Shown here: positions 35,428 to 43,818 of the stretch, piece after piece | How the letters are laid out: each line of letters begins with the position of its first letter | Numbering within the stretch: position 1 is the stretch's first letter | Origin: SVFI01 sp045535935 | GTDB taxonomy: Bacteria; Bacillota; Clostridia; Lachnospirales; Lachnospiraceae | Direction of reading: 5' to 3' | DNA: 64,000 bases | NCBI GenBank assembly: GCA_045535935.1 | Contig: JAZSMO010000048.1 | Coordinates: 3,051 to 67,050, forward strand | The notes under the pieces: model-generated | Told to the model about the DNA's origin: nothing | Seen by the model: only the letters and a program-made list of their open reading frames with translations | The model's database searches: none | Made by a program: the position numbers and the translations under genes

Positions 35428-37184
35428 TTGCTATTTCCATCTTCTACCTGTCGAATCTGTGATATATCGGCATCAATCAAAAGAGAATAATTGGTATAAT
35501 AAACAACAAATCCCGGCTTAGCTCCGCCCGGTTTTTTGACATGTTTTCGTTCCACATAATCCACTTCGATTTTATCCTGCCCTTTTGCCTTTGAAAAATG
35601 AGCCGCAAGTCTTCCGGCCTCCTCAAACGTGCGATCCGGAAGTTCTTTTCCTCCGCTTTTTACAATCACATGGGAACCCGGCATTCCTTTGGCATGAAAC
35701 CACCAATCATTTCCCTGTGCCAATCCGAATGTAATCTCTTCATTCTGAAAATTATTCCGTCCCACATACATATCAAATCCGTCACTGCTGATAAAATGAA
35801 ACGGCCGGCTGGTAAACTTAGCTTTTTTTCTGTTTCCTTTATACCGGATGTAACCGCTCTGAATCAGTTCTTCCTTAATCTGCTGCAGGTCATCCTCCTT
35901 CTCCGCGATATCAAGGGCATTTTGCACCGATTCCAAGTGGTCAATCTCCGCCTTGGTATCTTTGACAAACGAAGACAACGCCTCATAGGTTCTTTTCATT
36001 TTTCCGTATTTGTCAAAATATTTCGCTGCATTCTCGAGCGCAGTCAGATCCGGATCAAGCGGTATGGTCAATTCCTCATTTGTGTAATAATTCATCACCG
36101 TGATACTCTTTGCCTGCGGCTTGGCACTGTATCCATATGTGTGAAGCAGTTCGCCGTACACTTTATATTTTTCTCTTTTTTCTGTATCCTGAAGTTGTCT
36201 GCACTGCAGATCATACTTTTTGACATTGCGTTCCAGCGCAGTCGATACAATGCGGTGAAGGTCCGCTGATTTTTGTTTTATCCTTGTCTTGGCACTTCTC
36301 TTGGCATAATACGTATGCAGCACCTCGGAAATACTCTGATAATTCTCCTTCGGATTGTTTTCATAAATCGAAAACGGCACCACGCCGAACTCTATCGGTG
36401 TCTCATTTCCATCGTACACGATGAACGGTTCAAATTCCTTTTTTTGCACACTCCCGGCAAAGTTCGCGAATGCAGTCTGTAATGCAGACTTTTGTTCCGC
36501 AGACAATGCCCCTGACGGTATGTCCGCATCCACTCCCGCCCGATAGCATATTTCCTGCGCAAGAATCGGCGATATCCCGACATAACTGCTATATATCGCT
36601 TTATAGGTTGCCGCCGGCTTCGTGGTAATCAGTTCGATAAACTCTCCTATTGTGTCAGTGTTTTTGACGAAATCTTTTTTATCTTCTGTTTCCGGTATGA
36701 AATATGTCCTTCCCGGCAATACCTCTCTGACGCTGGATACCATACCGGAAATATGTTTGATACTGTCGAGGATTTTCTGCTTGTCGTCATAAAAAATAAT
36801 ATTGCTGTGCTTTCCCATAAGCTCCATGGCAAGCGTTTTGCGGCAGAGATCCCCCAGCTCATCCAAATGTTCAATCTCAAAACGGATCACTCTCTCAAGC
36901 CCCGGTTGCTCTATGGCAACAATACGTCCGTTTTGCAGATGTTTTCGAAGTAACATACAAAAATTCGGCGCTGTCATAGGACTTTTTTTATTTTCCTGCG
37001 TAAGATAAATCAAAGGAAGGGATGCATCTGCACTGAGCATAAGGCGGTGCTGACCGCCGGATACTTTGATCGTAAGAAGCAGTTCATCCTTCTCCGGTTG
37101 TGCGATCTTATATATACGCCCTTCCAAAATCTTTTCATTTAATTCCTGTACGATACTCGCAATCGTCACTCCATCAAAAGCCAT
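35424..37184 (-). CDS. rqcH: Rqc2/RqcH homologue (NFACT family)
   Basis: Ribosome quality-control factor that binds obstructed large subunits and adds C-terminal alanine tails. Older annotations call it fibronectin-binding protein. It has 586 residues: NFACT-N domain starting MAFDGVTIASIVQEL, a central helix-hairpin-helix and coiled-coil region (about 270-430), and the NFACT-R (DUF814) domain with VGRNNFQNEEIT and WWFHAKGMPGSHVIV. The ATG is preceded by AGGAAA. A terminator separates it from glgA upstream. Confidence 0.95.
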   Translation of the reverse strand: MAFDGVTIASIVQELNEKILEGRIYKIAQPEKDELLLTIKVSGGQHRLMLSADASLPLIYLTQENKKSPMTAPNFCMLLRKHLQNGRIVAIEQPGLERVIRFEIEHLDELGDLCRKTLAMELMGKHSNIIFYDDKQKILDSIKHISGMVSSVREVLPGRTYFIPETEDKKDFVKNTDTIGEFIELITTKPAATYKAIYSSYVGISPILAQEICYRAGVDADIPSGALSAEQKSALQTAFANFAGSVQKKEFEPFIVYDGNETPIEFGVVPFSIYENNPKENYQSISEVLHTYYAKRSAKTRIKQKSADLHRIVSTALERNVKKYDLQCRQLQDTEKREKYKVYGELLHTYGYSAKPQAKSITVMNYYTNEELTIPLDPDLTALENAAKYFDKYGKMKRTYEALSSFVKDTKAEIDHLESVQNALDIAEKEDDLQQIKEELIQSGYIRYKGNRKKAKFTSRPFHFISSDGFDMYVGRNNFQNEEITFGLAQGNDWWFHAKGMPGSHVIVKSGGKELPDRTFEEAGRLAAHFSKAKGQDKIEVDYVERKHVKKPGGAKPGFVVYYTNYSLLIDADISQIRQVEDGNSN

Positions 37185-37198
37185 TTTGTTTCCTTTCG

Positions 37199-37228
37199 TA
37201 AAAACAGGACCGGAAGAGCTCCGGTCCT
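37199..37228 (-). terminator. Terminator after glgA
   Basis: Stem AGGACCGGA (37206-37214) / TCCGGTCCT (37220-37228) with a 5-base loop, followed on the minus strand by TTTTTAC. Confidence 0.92.
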
Positions 37229-37240
37229 ATCTCTTAAATG

Positions 37241-38686
37241 TTAGCCAATCAACCAATCGTACATTTCCTGGTATTTCTTAGCAGATACTTCCCACGAAAA
37301 ATCTGCTGCCATCGCACGATCCACCATTTTGTTCCACTCGCGCTTACGCTGATAATATACATACTTGGCATAGCGAATCGTCGCAAGCATCTCGTATGCA
37401 TTGTAGTTTGCAAAACTAAATCCGGTTCCTGTGCTTTCAAACTCGTTGTACGGCTGAACCGTATCTTTGAGCCCGCCGGTCTCCCTGACAATCGGAAGTG
37501 TTCCGTAATGCAGTGCCATAAGCTGTGACAGTCCGCACGGTTCAAAAAGCGAAGGCATCAGGAATGCATCACAAGCCGCATAAATCTTATGAGACAGCGC
37601 ATCGGAATAATAAATGTTTGCAGATACTTTGTCGTTGTACTTCCAGTCAAAGTGACGGAACATATTTTCATATCGCTCTTCACCGGTACCGAGCACTACG
37701 ATCTGCACATCTTCCTGACAAAGCTCATCCATAATATAGGCAATCAGGTCAAATCCCTTCTGGTCTGTCAATCGTGAAACAATACCGATCATCATCTTCT
37801 TGTCATCTTCTGCCAGACCGAGCTCTTTCTGAAGTGCACGTTTGTTTTTAACTTTCTCCTTACGGAAGTTAGCAGCATTGTACTGCGCAACAATATGCTT
37901 ATCCGTTTCCGGATTGAAATCTTCGTAATCAATACCGTTTACAATACCTCTGAGTGCATTGGATCTTGCATTGAGAAGTCCGTCAAGTCCCTCTCCGTAG
38001 AACTTGGTTTTGATTTCTTCCGCATAGGTATCGGAAACTGTCGTCACTGCATCTGCATATACGATACCGCCCTTGAGAAGGTTGGCGTCCTGATATGCTT
38101 CCAGTTTGTCTGAGGTAAAGAAATAATCCGGAAGTCCCGTAATGTTTTTGACATCCTTTACGTTCCATCTTCCCTGGAATTTCAGATTATGAATCGTCAT
38201 AACTGTCTTGATGCCGCGGAAGAATTCTCCGCCTGCAAATCTTTCCTTCAAATATACAGGAACGAGACCTGTCTGCCAGTCATGGCAGTGGATTAAATCC
38301 GGGCGGAATCCTGTCAACGGAAGTGCGGAAAGTGCAGCCTTACAGAAAAAGCTGAACTTACGAATCTCATCCAGTACATTATCGCTGTAAATACTGAATC
38401 CGCTGAAATAAGATTCATTGTCAATGAAATAATATGTAATGCCGTCCACCTTAGCTTCCAGCACACCGACATACTCACTCTTCCAGTCAAAATCCATATA
38501 GAAATGAGTTTTATACTTCATTTTGTCTTTTAATTCCTGACGAATACATGTATATTTCGGCAACACAACACGTACATCAAAATATTCTTTATCGAGACTC
38601 TTAGGAAGCGAGCCTACTACATCTGCGAGCCCTCCTGTCTTAATAAACGGAACACCTTCTGATGCGATAAACAGTATATTCTTCAT
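37241..38686 (-). CDS. glgA: Glycogen synthase
   Basis: ADP-glucose alpha-1,4-glucosyltransferase of family GT5. The ATG at 38686 follows GGAGG by 8 bases; an upstream in-frame TTG overlaps the SD and is rejected. Length is 481 residues. Motifs: KTGGLADVVGSLP near the N terminus, HCHDWQT, GIVNGIDYEDFNP, VSRLTDQKG and the C-terminal EPCGLSQLMALHYGTLP. No other glg gene is nearby, so the gene is separated from the rest of the pathway. Confidence 0.96.
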   Translation of the reverse strand: MKNILFIASEGVPFIKTGGLADVVGSLPKSLDKEYFDVRVVLPKYTCIRQELKDKMKYKTHFYMDFDWKSEYVGVLEAKVDGITYYFIDNESYFSGFSIYSDNVLDEIRKFSFFCKAALSALPLTGFRPDLIHCHDWQTGLVPVYLKERFAGGEFFRGIKTVMTIHNLKFQGRWNVKDVKNITGLPDYFFTSDKLEAYQDANLLKGGIVYADAVTTVSDTYAEEIKTKFYGEGLDGLLNARSNALRGIVNGIDYEDFNPETDKHIVAQYNAANFRKEKVKNKRALQKELGLAEDDKKMMIGIVSRLTDQKGFDLIAYIMDELCQEDVQIVVLGTGEERYENMFRHFDWKYNDKVSANIYYSDALSHKIYAACDAFLMPSLFEPCGLSQLMALHYGTLPIVRETGGLKDTVQPYNEFESTGTGFSFANYNAYEMLATIRYAKYVYYQRKREWNKMVDRAMAADFSWEVSAKKYQEMYDWLIG

Positions 38687-38808
38687 CTTGTTATCCTCCA
38701 ATATTAGTCTGACTATCTGTTACCCCTTACAGATATAATACATTTTAAATATTATACACCAAACCCTTGTTTTTTTAAAGCACTATTTTCTATCTTTGCA
38801 CCCCTTTT

Positions 38809-39324
38809 TCAGTCCCGGTAAAGCAATCGGATCTTATCAGCAATCAGCGCAATAAACTCCGAATTTGTCGGTTTTCCTTTTCCCGTGTTAATCGTGTAGC
38901 CGAACAGCGCATCCAGCGTCTCCATCTTTCCTCTGCTCCACGCCACCTCTATGGCATGACGGATGGCGCGCTCCACCCTGCTGGGTGTCGTCTGAAATCT
39001 TTTTGCGATTGTCGGGTACAAAATTTTCGTGATGGAATTCAGCATTTCAATATCCTCCACCGACATCATGATCGCTTCCCTCAGATACTGATACCCTTTA
39101 ATATGCGCCGGAACACCGAGCTCATGAATCATGTCCGTCACATCTTTCTCCAAATCTCTGACCGGTTTTACTTTCTCCTCTGCCACGGCCTGTTGTACAT
39201 AACCTTTTCCTCCGGAAGGCACCTTGATGACAATTTGAAATTCTTTGTCCTGATGCATCAATTCTGTAAGTATTTTAAACATCCGCTCATTATCCTGTGT
39301 AGTCACAACATTTAATTGCTGCAT
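38809..39324 (-). CDS. Stand-alone Spo0A C-terminal DNA-binding domain protein
   Basis: Putative transcription factor of 171 residues. GGAGGG lies 6 bases before the ATG at 39324. Residues about 70-171 form a full Spo0A effector domain: VTDMIHELGVPAHIKGYQYL, SITKILYPTIA, then TTPSRVERAIRHAIEVAW, the recognition-helix region. The receiver domain with its phospho-aspartate is absent; the first 60 residues (TQDNERMFKILTELMHQD, then VKVPS-like strands) do not look like one. It may act without phosphorylation. It lies between recQ and glgA, away from the usual spo0A site. Confidence 0.85.
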   Translation of the reverse strand: MQQLNVVTTQDNERMFKILTELMHQDKEFQIVIKVPSGGKGYVQQAVAEEKVKPVRDLEKDVTDMIHELGVPAHIKGYQYLREAIMMSVEDIEMLNSITKILYPTIAKRFQTTPSRVERAIRHAIEVAWSRGKMETLDALFGYTINTGKGKPTNSEFIALIADKIRLLYRD

Positions 39325-39432
39325 GTTCATCCCTCCATTCTTTTGAGATGGATTATAGCAAAGGATTTTTTCCTGTCGCAACCCGGATTTATCGCATTGT
39401 TTTTTCGTTTTCTACATTTATTTCTACAAAAC

Positions 39433-39476
39433 AAAAAAATGTATCAGCTTTTTTCAATTTAGCTGATGCATTTTTT
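39433..39476 (-). terminator. Terminator after recQ
   Basis: Stem AAAAAATGTATCAGCT (39434-39449) / AGCTGATGCATTTTTT (39461-39476), 16 bp with one G-U pair, then T-rich on the minus strand. Confidence 0.93.
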
Positions 39477-39508
39477 CTGTTTTTGCGATATTTCTTTTGC
39501 TTATATTC

Positions 39509-41350
39509 TCATTCCTGTGAAAATGCACGGATGACCGACAGAAATGCATCGCCGTATTTTTGCAGTTTATGCGCTCCGACCCCGCTTATTTCCAGCATTT
39601 CCTCCTCTGTCTGCGGCATTTTTTGGCACAGTTCCACGAGCGTTCTGTCAGAAAAAATCAGATATGGCGGAACCTTCTCCTGCCTTGCCAGATCAAGCCG
39701 CACTTTACGCAATCTTTCAAAGATAGAATTCGACATTGCCATGCGGGAGCGATCTTCTCTTTTTCTTGTTTTTCCCTCTTTCTTTTGCTTCTCTTTCTTC
39801 TCTTCCCGAAGCAGAAGCTGCTCTGTCCCATCCAAAAGTTCCCGGGCTTTTTCTCCCACCTGCAATATCGGATATTCCGATGATGTTGCCACAATATATT
39901 CTTTCATCTGGAGTTGTCTTGAAATCCGTGAAAGTTTGTCCATGCTTACTTTCTTTAATGCACCGAACGCTTCCATTTGATCCAGTTTAAACTGTTTTAC
40001 CTTCGGTGTCAGACTTCCGTGCAGCATCTCAAGGATCAATTTTTCACCGAAGTGCGCTCCGGTCTCCTCCACGCCTTTCACAAAGGCAATCGCCTCTTTG
40101 GTCACATCTGTAACCTCGCCCTGATTCAGGCAATTCGAGCAGTTATTACATGTGCTGCTTTCTTCTCCGAAATACGCGAGCATAAATTCCCTAAGACACC
40201 CCTGCGTGTAGCAATACCATGTCATACGGCGCAGTTTTTCCCGTTCCGCCGCCTTGACAATCTCAAGCTCTGTCTCCGACAATTCATCGTTCTCTCTGTC
40301 CTGTTCAATAAAATATTCGTTGGTGATGACATCCCTTTTCCCGAACAAAAGAATACACTCCGCCGGCTCTCCGTCCCGCCCGGCTCTGCCTGCTTCCTGA
40401 TAGTAGCTTTCCAGGTTCTTCGGCATATTGTAGTGAAGCACATAGCGGACATTGGATTTATCGATTCCCATTCCGAATGCGTTGGTCGCCACCATAACCG
40501 GCTTTCGGTCATAGATGAAATCATCCTGATTTTTCCTGCGTTCCTCATCGTCCAGTCCCGCATGGTAACGGGTAACCGGATAGCCTTCTTTTAGGAGCAT
40601 CTCATGCACTTCTTCCACGCCTTTTCTCGTGGCACAATAAATAATTCCGCTTTCATCGCCATGAGCACTCAAATATTGTTTCAATGTCGCTTTCTTGTCC
40701 TTCGGGATACTGACCCCGAAATACAGGTTCGGACGGTTAAAACCGGTGACAACTTTTTTCGGATTCCGGAGTCCCAAAAGCTCTGTCACATCCTCCTGCA
40801 CTTCCCTGGTCGCTGTCGCTGTGAATGCGCTGACCACCGGACGGATGCGCAATTTTCCAATAAAATTCTGTATTTTTAGATAACCCGGTCTGAAATCCTG
40901 TCCCCACTGGGATACACAGTGTGCTTCATCGATACTCACCATGGAGATCGGAGCATTCAGTGCAAACTCCAGAAATTCCCGTGTTTCCAAACGCTCCGGT
41001 GCCACATATATGATCTTGTATTGCCCCCTTGCTGCGTTAGCCAGCGCTAACTTATATTGATTATATGTCAGCGAGCTGTTTAAATACGCCGCATGCACTC
41101 CCATTTCATTGAGTGCCCGCACCTGATCCTTCATTAAGGAAATCAGCGGCGAAATCACCAGTGTGATTCCTTCCATCAACAAGGCCGGCACCTGATAACA
41201 CACGCTCTTTCCCGCGCCGGTCGGCATAATCCCGAACACATCTCTTCCGTCCAAAATTGCATCAATCAGCTCTTCCTGTCCCTCGCGGAAATCATCATAA
41301 CCATAATACTGTTTTAATATGTCGAATTTGTTCTGTCCTGTTGTTTCCAT
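39509..41350 (-). CDS. recQ: ATP-dependent DNA helicase RecQ
   Basis: 3'-5' superfamily 2 helicase for recombination and replication repair. I use the ATG at 41350 (613 residues); the longer frame begins with a TTG. Motifs: Q motif region and Walker A MPTGAGKSVCYQ, DEAHCVSQWGQDFRP, ATNAFGMGIDK, QEAGRAGRDG, the zinc cysteines CYTQGC and CNNCSNC, a winged-helix RQC segment, and a C-terminal HRDC domain (ISGVGAHKLQKYGDAFL). A strong terminator follows. It is divergent from the YczE-like gene. Confidence 0.96.
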   Translation of the reverse strand: METTGQNKFDILKQYYGYDDFREGQEELIDAILDGRDVFGIMPTGAGKSVCYQVPALLMEGITLVISPLISLMKDQVRALNEMGVHAAYLNSSLTYNQYKLALANAARGQYKIIYVAPERLETREFLEFALNAPISMVSIDEAHCVSQWGQDFRPGYLKIQNFIGKLRIRPVVSAFTATATREVQEDVTELLGLRNPKKVVTGFNRPNLYFGVSIPKDKKATLKQYLSAHGDESGIIYCATRKGVEEVHEMLLKEGYPVTRYHAGLDDEERRKNQDDFIYDRKPVMVATNAFGMGIDKSNVRYVLHYNMPKNLESYYQEAGRAGRDGEPAECILLFGKRDVITNEYFIEQDRENDELSETELEIVKAAEREKLRRMTWYCYTQGCLREFMLAYFGEESSTCNNCSNCLNQGEVTDVTKEAIAFVKGVEETGAHFGEKLILEMLHGSLTPKVKQFKLDQMEAFGALKKVSMDKLSRISRQLQMKEYIVATSSEYPILQVGEKARELLDGTEQLLLREEKKEKQKKEGKTRKREDRSRMAMSNSIFERLRKVRLDLARQEKVPPYLIFSDRTLVELCQKMPQTEEEMLEISGVGAHKLQKYGDAFLSVIRAFSQE

Positions 41351-41367
41351 GTTGCTGTATATTTTCC

Positions 41368-41396
41368 TTTTCAAATATCTCTTTTGCCTATATAAT
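41368..41396 (+). promoter_or_regulatory. Promoter for the YczE-like gene
   Basis: TTTTCA (41368-41373), 17-base spacer and consensus TATAAT (41391-41396) on the plus strand, about 35 bases before the ATG at 41431. Confidence 0.65.
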
Positions 41397-41430
41397 AATA
41401 CTATATTTTTTACATTTACAGGAGATTTTT

Positions 41431-42069
41431 ATGAAAACAAGAAGAATTTTTATGTCCCTTTTCGGCGTAATTATCTGTGCCATCAGCGTCGGTATTTTCA
41501 AAATTGCTGCGCTCGGTGTGGATCCGTTCCAGTCACTGATGAGCGGGCTGGATAAGCTGATTCCGATTTCCTTCGGAACCCTCTATGTCATCGTCAACGC
41601 AGTTCTGCTTTTGTTCAGTTTGTTTGCAGACAGACATTACATAGGCATTGCGACGTTCATCAATTTATTTTTGTTAGGATACATCACGCAGTGGACCTAT
41701 GAATTTTTGCAGACGGTGATTGTGGAACCGTCCATGATTGTGCGGCTCTTGTGCTTATTGATTGCCATTGTCATTATCTGTTTCGGTTCTGCCCTTTACA
41801 TGACGGCAGACCTCGGTGTTTCCACCTACGATGCGGTTGCACTGATTCTTGTAAACAAATGGCATATCGGCCAGTTTAAGTATATCCGTATCGTCACAGA
41901 CGTGATCTGTGTGCTTCTGGGCGCCGGACTGTTCCTTTTAGGCGGCGGAAAGGTTGCCGAAATCCCGACCATTATCGGTGTAGGAACGATTATTACCGCA
42001 TTCTTTATGGGACCGCTGATTGAAGTATTTAATCAGAAGGTAGCCATTCCGATGTTGAATAAAAAATAG
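41431..42069 (+). CDS. YczE/YyaS/YitT-like integral membrane protein
   Basis: Integral membrane protein of 212 residues with about five to six helices. It resembles the YczE/YyaS family (COG2364): N-terminal RIFMSLFGVIICAISVGIFKIAALGVDPFQSLMSG, then the repeated pattern FGSALYMTADLGVSTYDAVAL. The two similar GxxxxxxAxLGVxxxD segments suggest an internal repeat. GGAG lies 8 bases before the ATG at 41431. Transport function is presumed but unproven. It is the first plus-strand gene and ends at a terminator. Confidence 0.8.
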   Translation: MKTRRIFMSLFGVIICAISVGIFKIAALGVDPFQSLMSGLDKLIPISFGTLYVIVNAVLLLFSLFADRHYIGIATFINLFLLGYITQWTYEFLQTVIVEPSMIVRLLCLLIAIVIICFGSALYMTADLGVSTYDAVALILVNKWHIGQFKYIRIVTDVICVLLGAGLFLLGGGKVAEIPTIIGVGTIITAFFMGPLIEVFNQKVAIPMLNKK

Positions 42070-42072
42070 AAC

Positions 42073-42108
42073 AAAGGGTCTGCATTTCCTGCTGACCCTT
42101 TTATTATT
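42073..42108 (+). terminator. Terminator after the YczE-like gene
   Basis: Stem AAAGGGTC (42073-42080) / GACCCTTT (42094-42101) followed on the plus strand by TTATTATT. It separates plus-strand transcription from the repeat array beyond it. Confidence 0.88.
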
Positions 42109-42162
42109 GGCGATACACCTGCTAACTGAAAGCTTCTGTTCTCTTCTTGTATGTTGGGCACT

Positions 42163-42461
42163 TTACGGTTGCATACATACTTTTCGCTAATTCAACCGTA
42201 ATAATTCTTATGATTTACGATTGAAAATGTTAGTTCTTAAAATTAAACCGTAAATTTCTATTTCTTTTACGGTTGATTTCAAGAATATAACCATTACAAC
42301 CGTAAAATGCAGGATAATTTACGGTCGAAAAATGCAAGTTCATAATTGAGACCGTAATGACTCCTTATTCTTACGGTTAAAACAATCATTTTTTCAAAAG
42401 CAACCGTAATCGCCTCCATCTCTTACGGTCGTCAGCTATCAAAATATAATCCCGACCGTAC
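42163..42461. repeat. Six-unit array of phased inverted repeats, 52-bp period
   Basis: Six units begin at 42163, 42215, 42267, 42319, 42371 and 42423, exactly 52 bp apart. Each is a 9-bp left arm (TTACGGTTG or TTACGGTCG type), 21 bases, and a 9-bp right arm (CAACCGTAA type), then 13 bases to the next unit. Loops and spacers differ in sequence but keep the same lengths. Arm variants: unit 2 left TTACGATTG and right AAACCGTAA; unit 4 TTACGGTCG / AGACCGTAA; unit 5 left TTACGGTTA; unit 6 TTACGGTCG / CGACCGTAC. The 416-base stretch 42070-42485 has no gene; it holds a terminator and this array. Its function is unknown. Confidence 0.93.
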
Positions 42462-42485
42462 AATCACAAAAATTCAAAGTTCACA

Positions 42486-42698
42486 TCACTCATCACTCTT
42501 ATTTTCCTTTAAAAAACTAATAAAAATGACGGATTCGATACACACACCAATGCCGGCAAGTACTATACCGCCAATCCTTGCTTTCTCCATCTGTTCCGGC
42601 GTCGGAAATGCTTCCAAAGAACCATTTGCTATCATAAATATCCCAACCAGTATCAGCATGGCGGATATAACAACAAAACACATTTTAATAATTTTCAT
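42486..42698 (-). CDS. Small membrane protein with two predicted helices
   Basis: Hypothetical protein of 70 residues from the ATG at 42698 (GAGG at 9-base spacing; a Met two codons earlier is too close to it). Two hydrophobic segments, MCFVVISAMLILVGIFMIA and IGGIVLAGIGVCIESVIFISF, flank a short polar loop, and the tail is charged (KENKSDE). No family recognised. It follows the lipoprotein gene by 36 bases and is the last gene of the LytTR-ABC cassette, next to the repeat array. Confidence 0.65.
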   Translation of the reverse strand: MKIIKMCFVVISAMLILVGIFMIANGSLEAFPTPEQMEKARIGGIVLAGIGVCIESVIFISFLKENKSDE

Positions 42699-42740
42699 AT
42701 ACATTATCCTCGTAATCCTTGCGCATATATCCTATGTATT

Positions 42741-43778
42741 TTACTCCCCACACGTCACAAATGCTTCCTGCACATCCACATCATTGCAAGCAATCAAAAC
42801 AAACTTCCGATCGCGACTGTAGATAAAGTCCGCAGACATGGTCATTCCTTCCATGTGGGCATCCAAAACAATATGATATTCATCGCCCTCATACTGCGGT
42901 TCTTCGATTGTCATTTTCGAAAAATCGGAAGTCTTGCCAATATAGTAGTCGCCGTATCGAATCATATAGTCCTGATCCTGCGCTACATCTGCACTTTTTT
43001 CCAGTTCATATCCTTTTTCCGAAAGCTTGCTTTCAAAGGCCGCAACAAATGTGTCATACTCTTCCTGTGTACTGTCTGTCTCGCGCAGCTCTGTTGAACG
43101 ATACGGAGCTATGATTCCCTCTTTCTGTCCTGCGTAAAAGGAATACAATGTACTTTGCATGTGAAAGACATCCGTCAGCTTTTTCATATCAAGTTCTTCC
43201 TGCTCAATCAAATCCGCAAGAGTACCACCCGGAACATCCTCGTCCGTCACACCCCAAACCTCATGCAAAAACTCCGGAGTTACCTCCTGCAAACTTCCGC
43301 TGCCGGTCAAATAGTTTGCGCCGCAAACCTTATTGACTCTTTCCACAAAGGTATCAAACCCTTCCGGAAACGCATCATAGCCTTCGACGTAAACCATTTC
43401 CGTTTCCCCGTTCTCGTCATAGTAACGAAGCAGAACCGCATACGCCAGCGTATCTCCCTCTTGTTTTTCCTCCGCCGAAAGTCCGTGCACGTAATCCCGC
43501 AAAAATTCAAAATCCTTTGTAGGCATCTTATCTACGGGGATTGCCTGTGAAAAGTCATACATTGTAGTGCTGCCCATATCTACACGATTAAATCCATAGT
43601 AGTAATGGGGATACTTCACATGATAAATCCACTCATCATTTTCTGCCGCCGACCAGACCTCCAAGGACTGTATTTCATTTCTTTGGTTGTCAATCATCAC
43701 CGTTTCCAGCAGACCGCAACCGCCGAGCAACATTATCAAAAACAAACATGCCATTATAACAAATTTCTTTTTCATCAC
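42741..43778 (-). CDS. Predicted lipoprotein of unknown function
   Basis: 345-residue protein with a type II signal peptide: MMKKKFVIMACLFLIMLLGGC, with Cys at the lipobox LGGC as the lipid-attachment site. The mature part is acidic and rich in Tyr and Glu, with no motif that I recognise. It lies 40 bases after the ABC permease gene on the same strand and has a GGGAG SD, so it likely belongs to the LytTR-DUF3021-ABC cassette. A surface role, perhaps sensing or resistance, is a guess from context. Confidence 0.75.
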   Translation of the reverse strand: MMKKKFVIMACLFLIMLLGGCGLLETVMIDNQRNEIQSLEVWSAAENDEWIYHVKYPHYYYGFNRVDMGSTTMYDFSQAIPVDKMPTKDFEFLRDYVHGLSAEEKQEGDTLAYAVLLRYYDENGETEMVYVEGYDAFPEGFDTFVERVNKVCGANYLTGSGSLQEVTPEFLHEVWGVTDEDVPGGTLADLIEQEELDMKKLTDVFHMQSTLYSFYAGQKEGIIAPYRSTELRETDSTQEEYDTFVAAFESKLSEKGYELEKSADVAQDQDYMIRYGDYYIGKTSDFSKMTIEEPQYEGDEYHIVLDAHMEGMTMSADFIYSRDRKFVLIACNDVDVQEAFVTCGE

Positions 43779-43818
43779 CCATCTACTCCCTCTTTTATAT
43801 GGGTATAGAATAGCACAA

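Noticed and set aside
38809..39324. Full-length Spo0A
   Set aside because: Only the C-terminal effector domain is present; the receiver domain with its phospho-aspartate is missing and the SD supports the short start.
42070..42162. A small gene before the repeat array
   Set aside because: Apart from the terminator I found no frame with SD and start of useful length.
42163..42461. CRISPR array
   Set aside because: The conserved parts are only 9 bp and alternate in orientation; there is no 23-40 bp identical repeat, and no cas gene is in the window.
42163..42461. Integron attC sites or transposon end repeats
   Set aside because: No RYYYAAC/GTTRRRY core pairs, no integrase or transposase nearby, and the exact 52-bp period does not fit cassette or element insertion.
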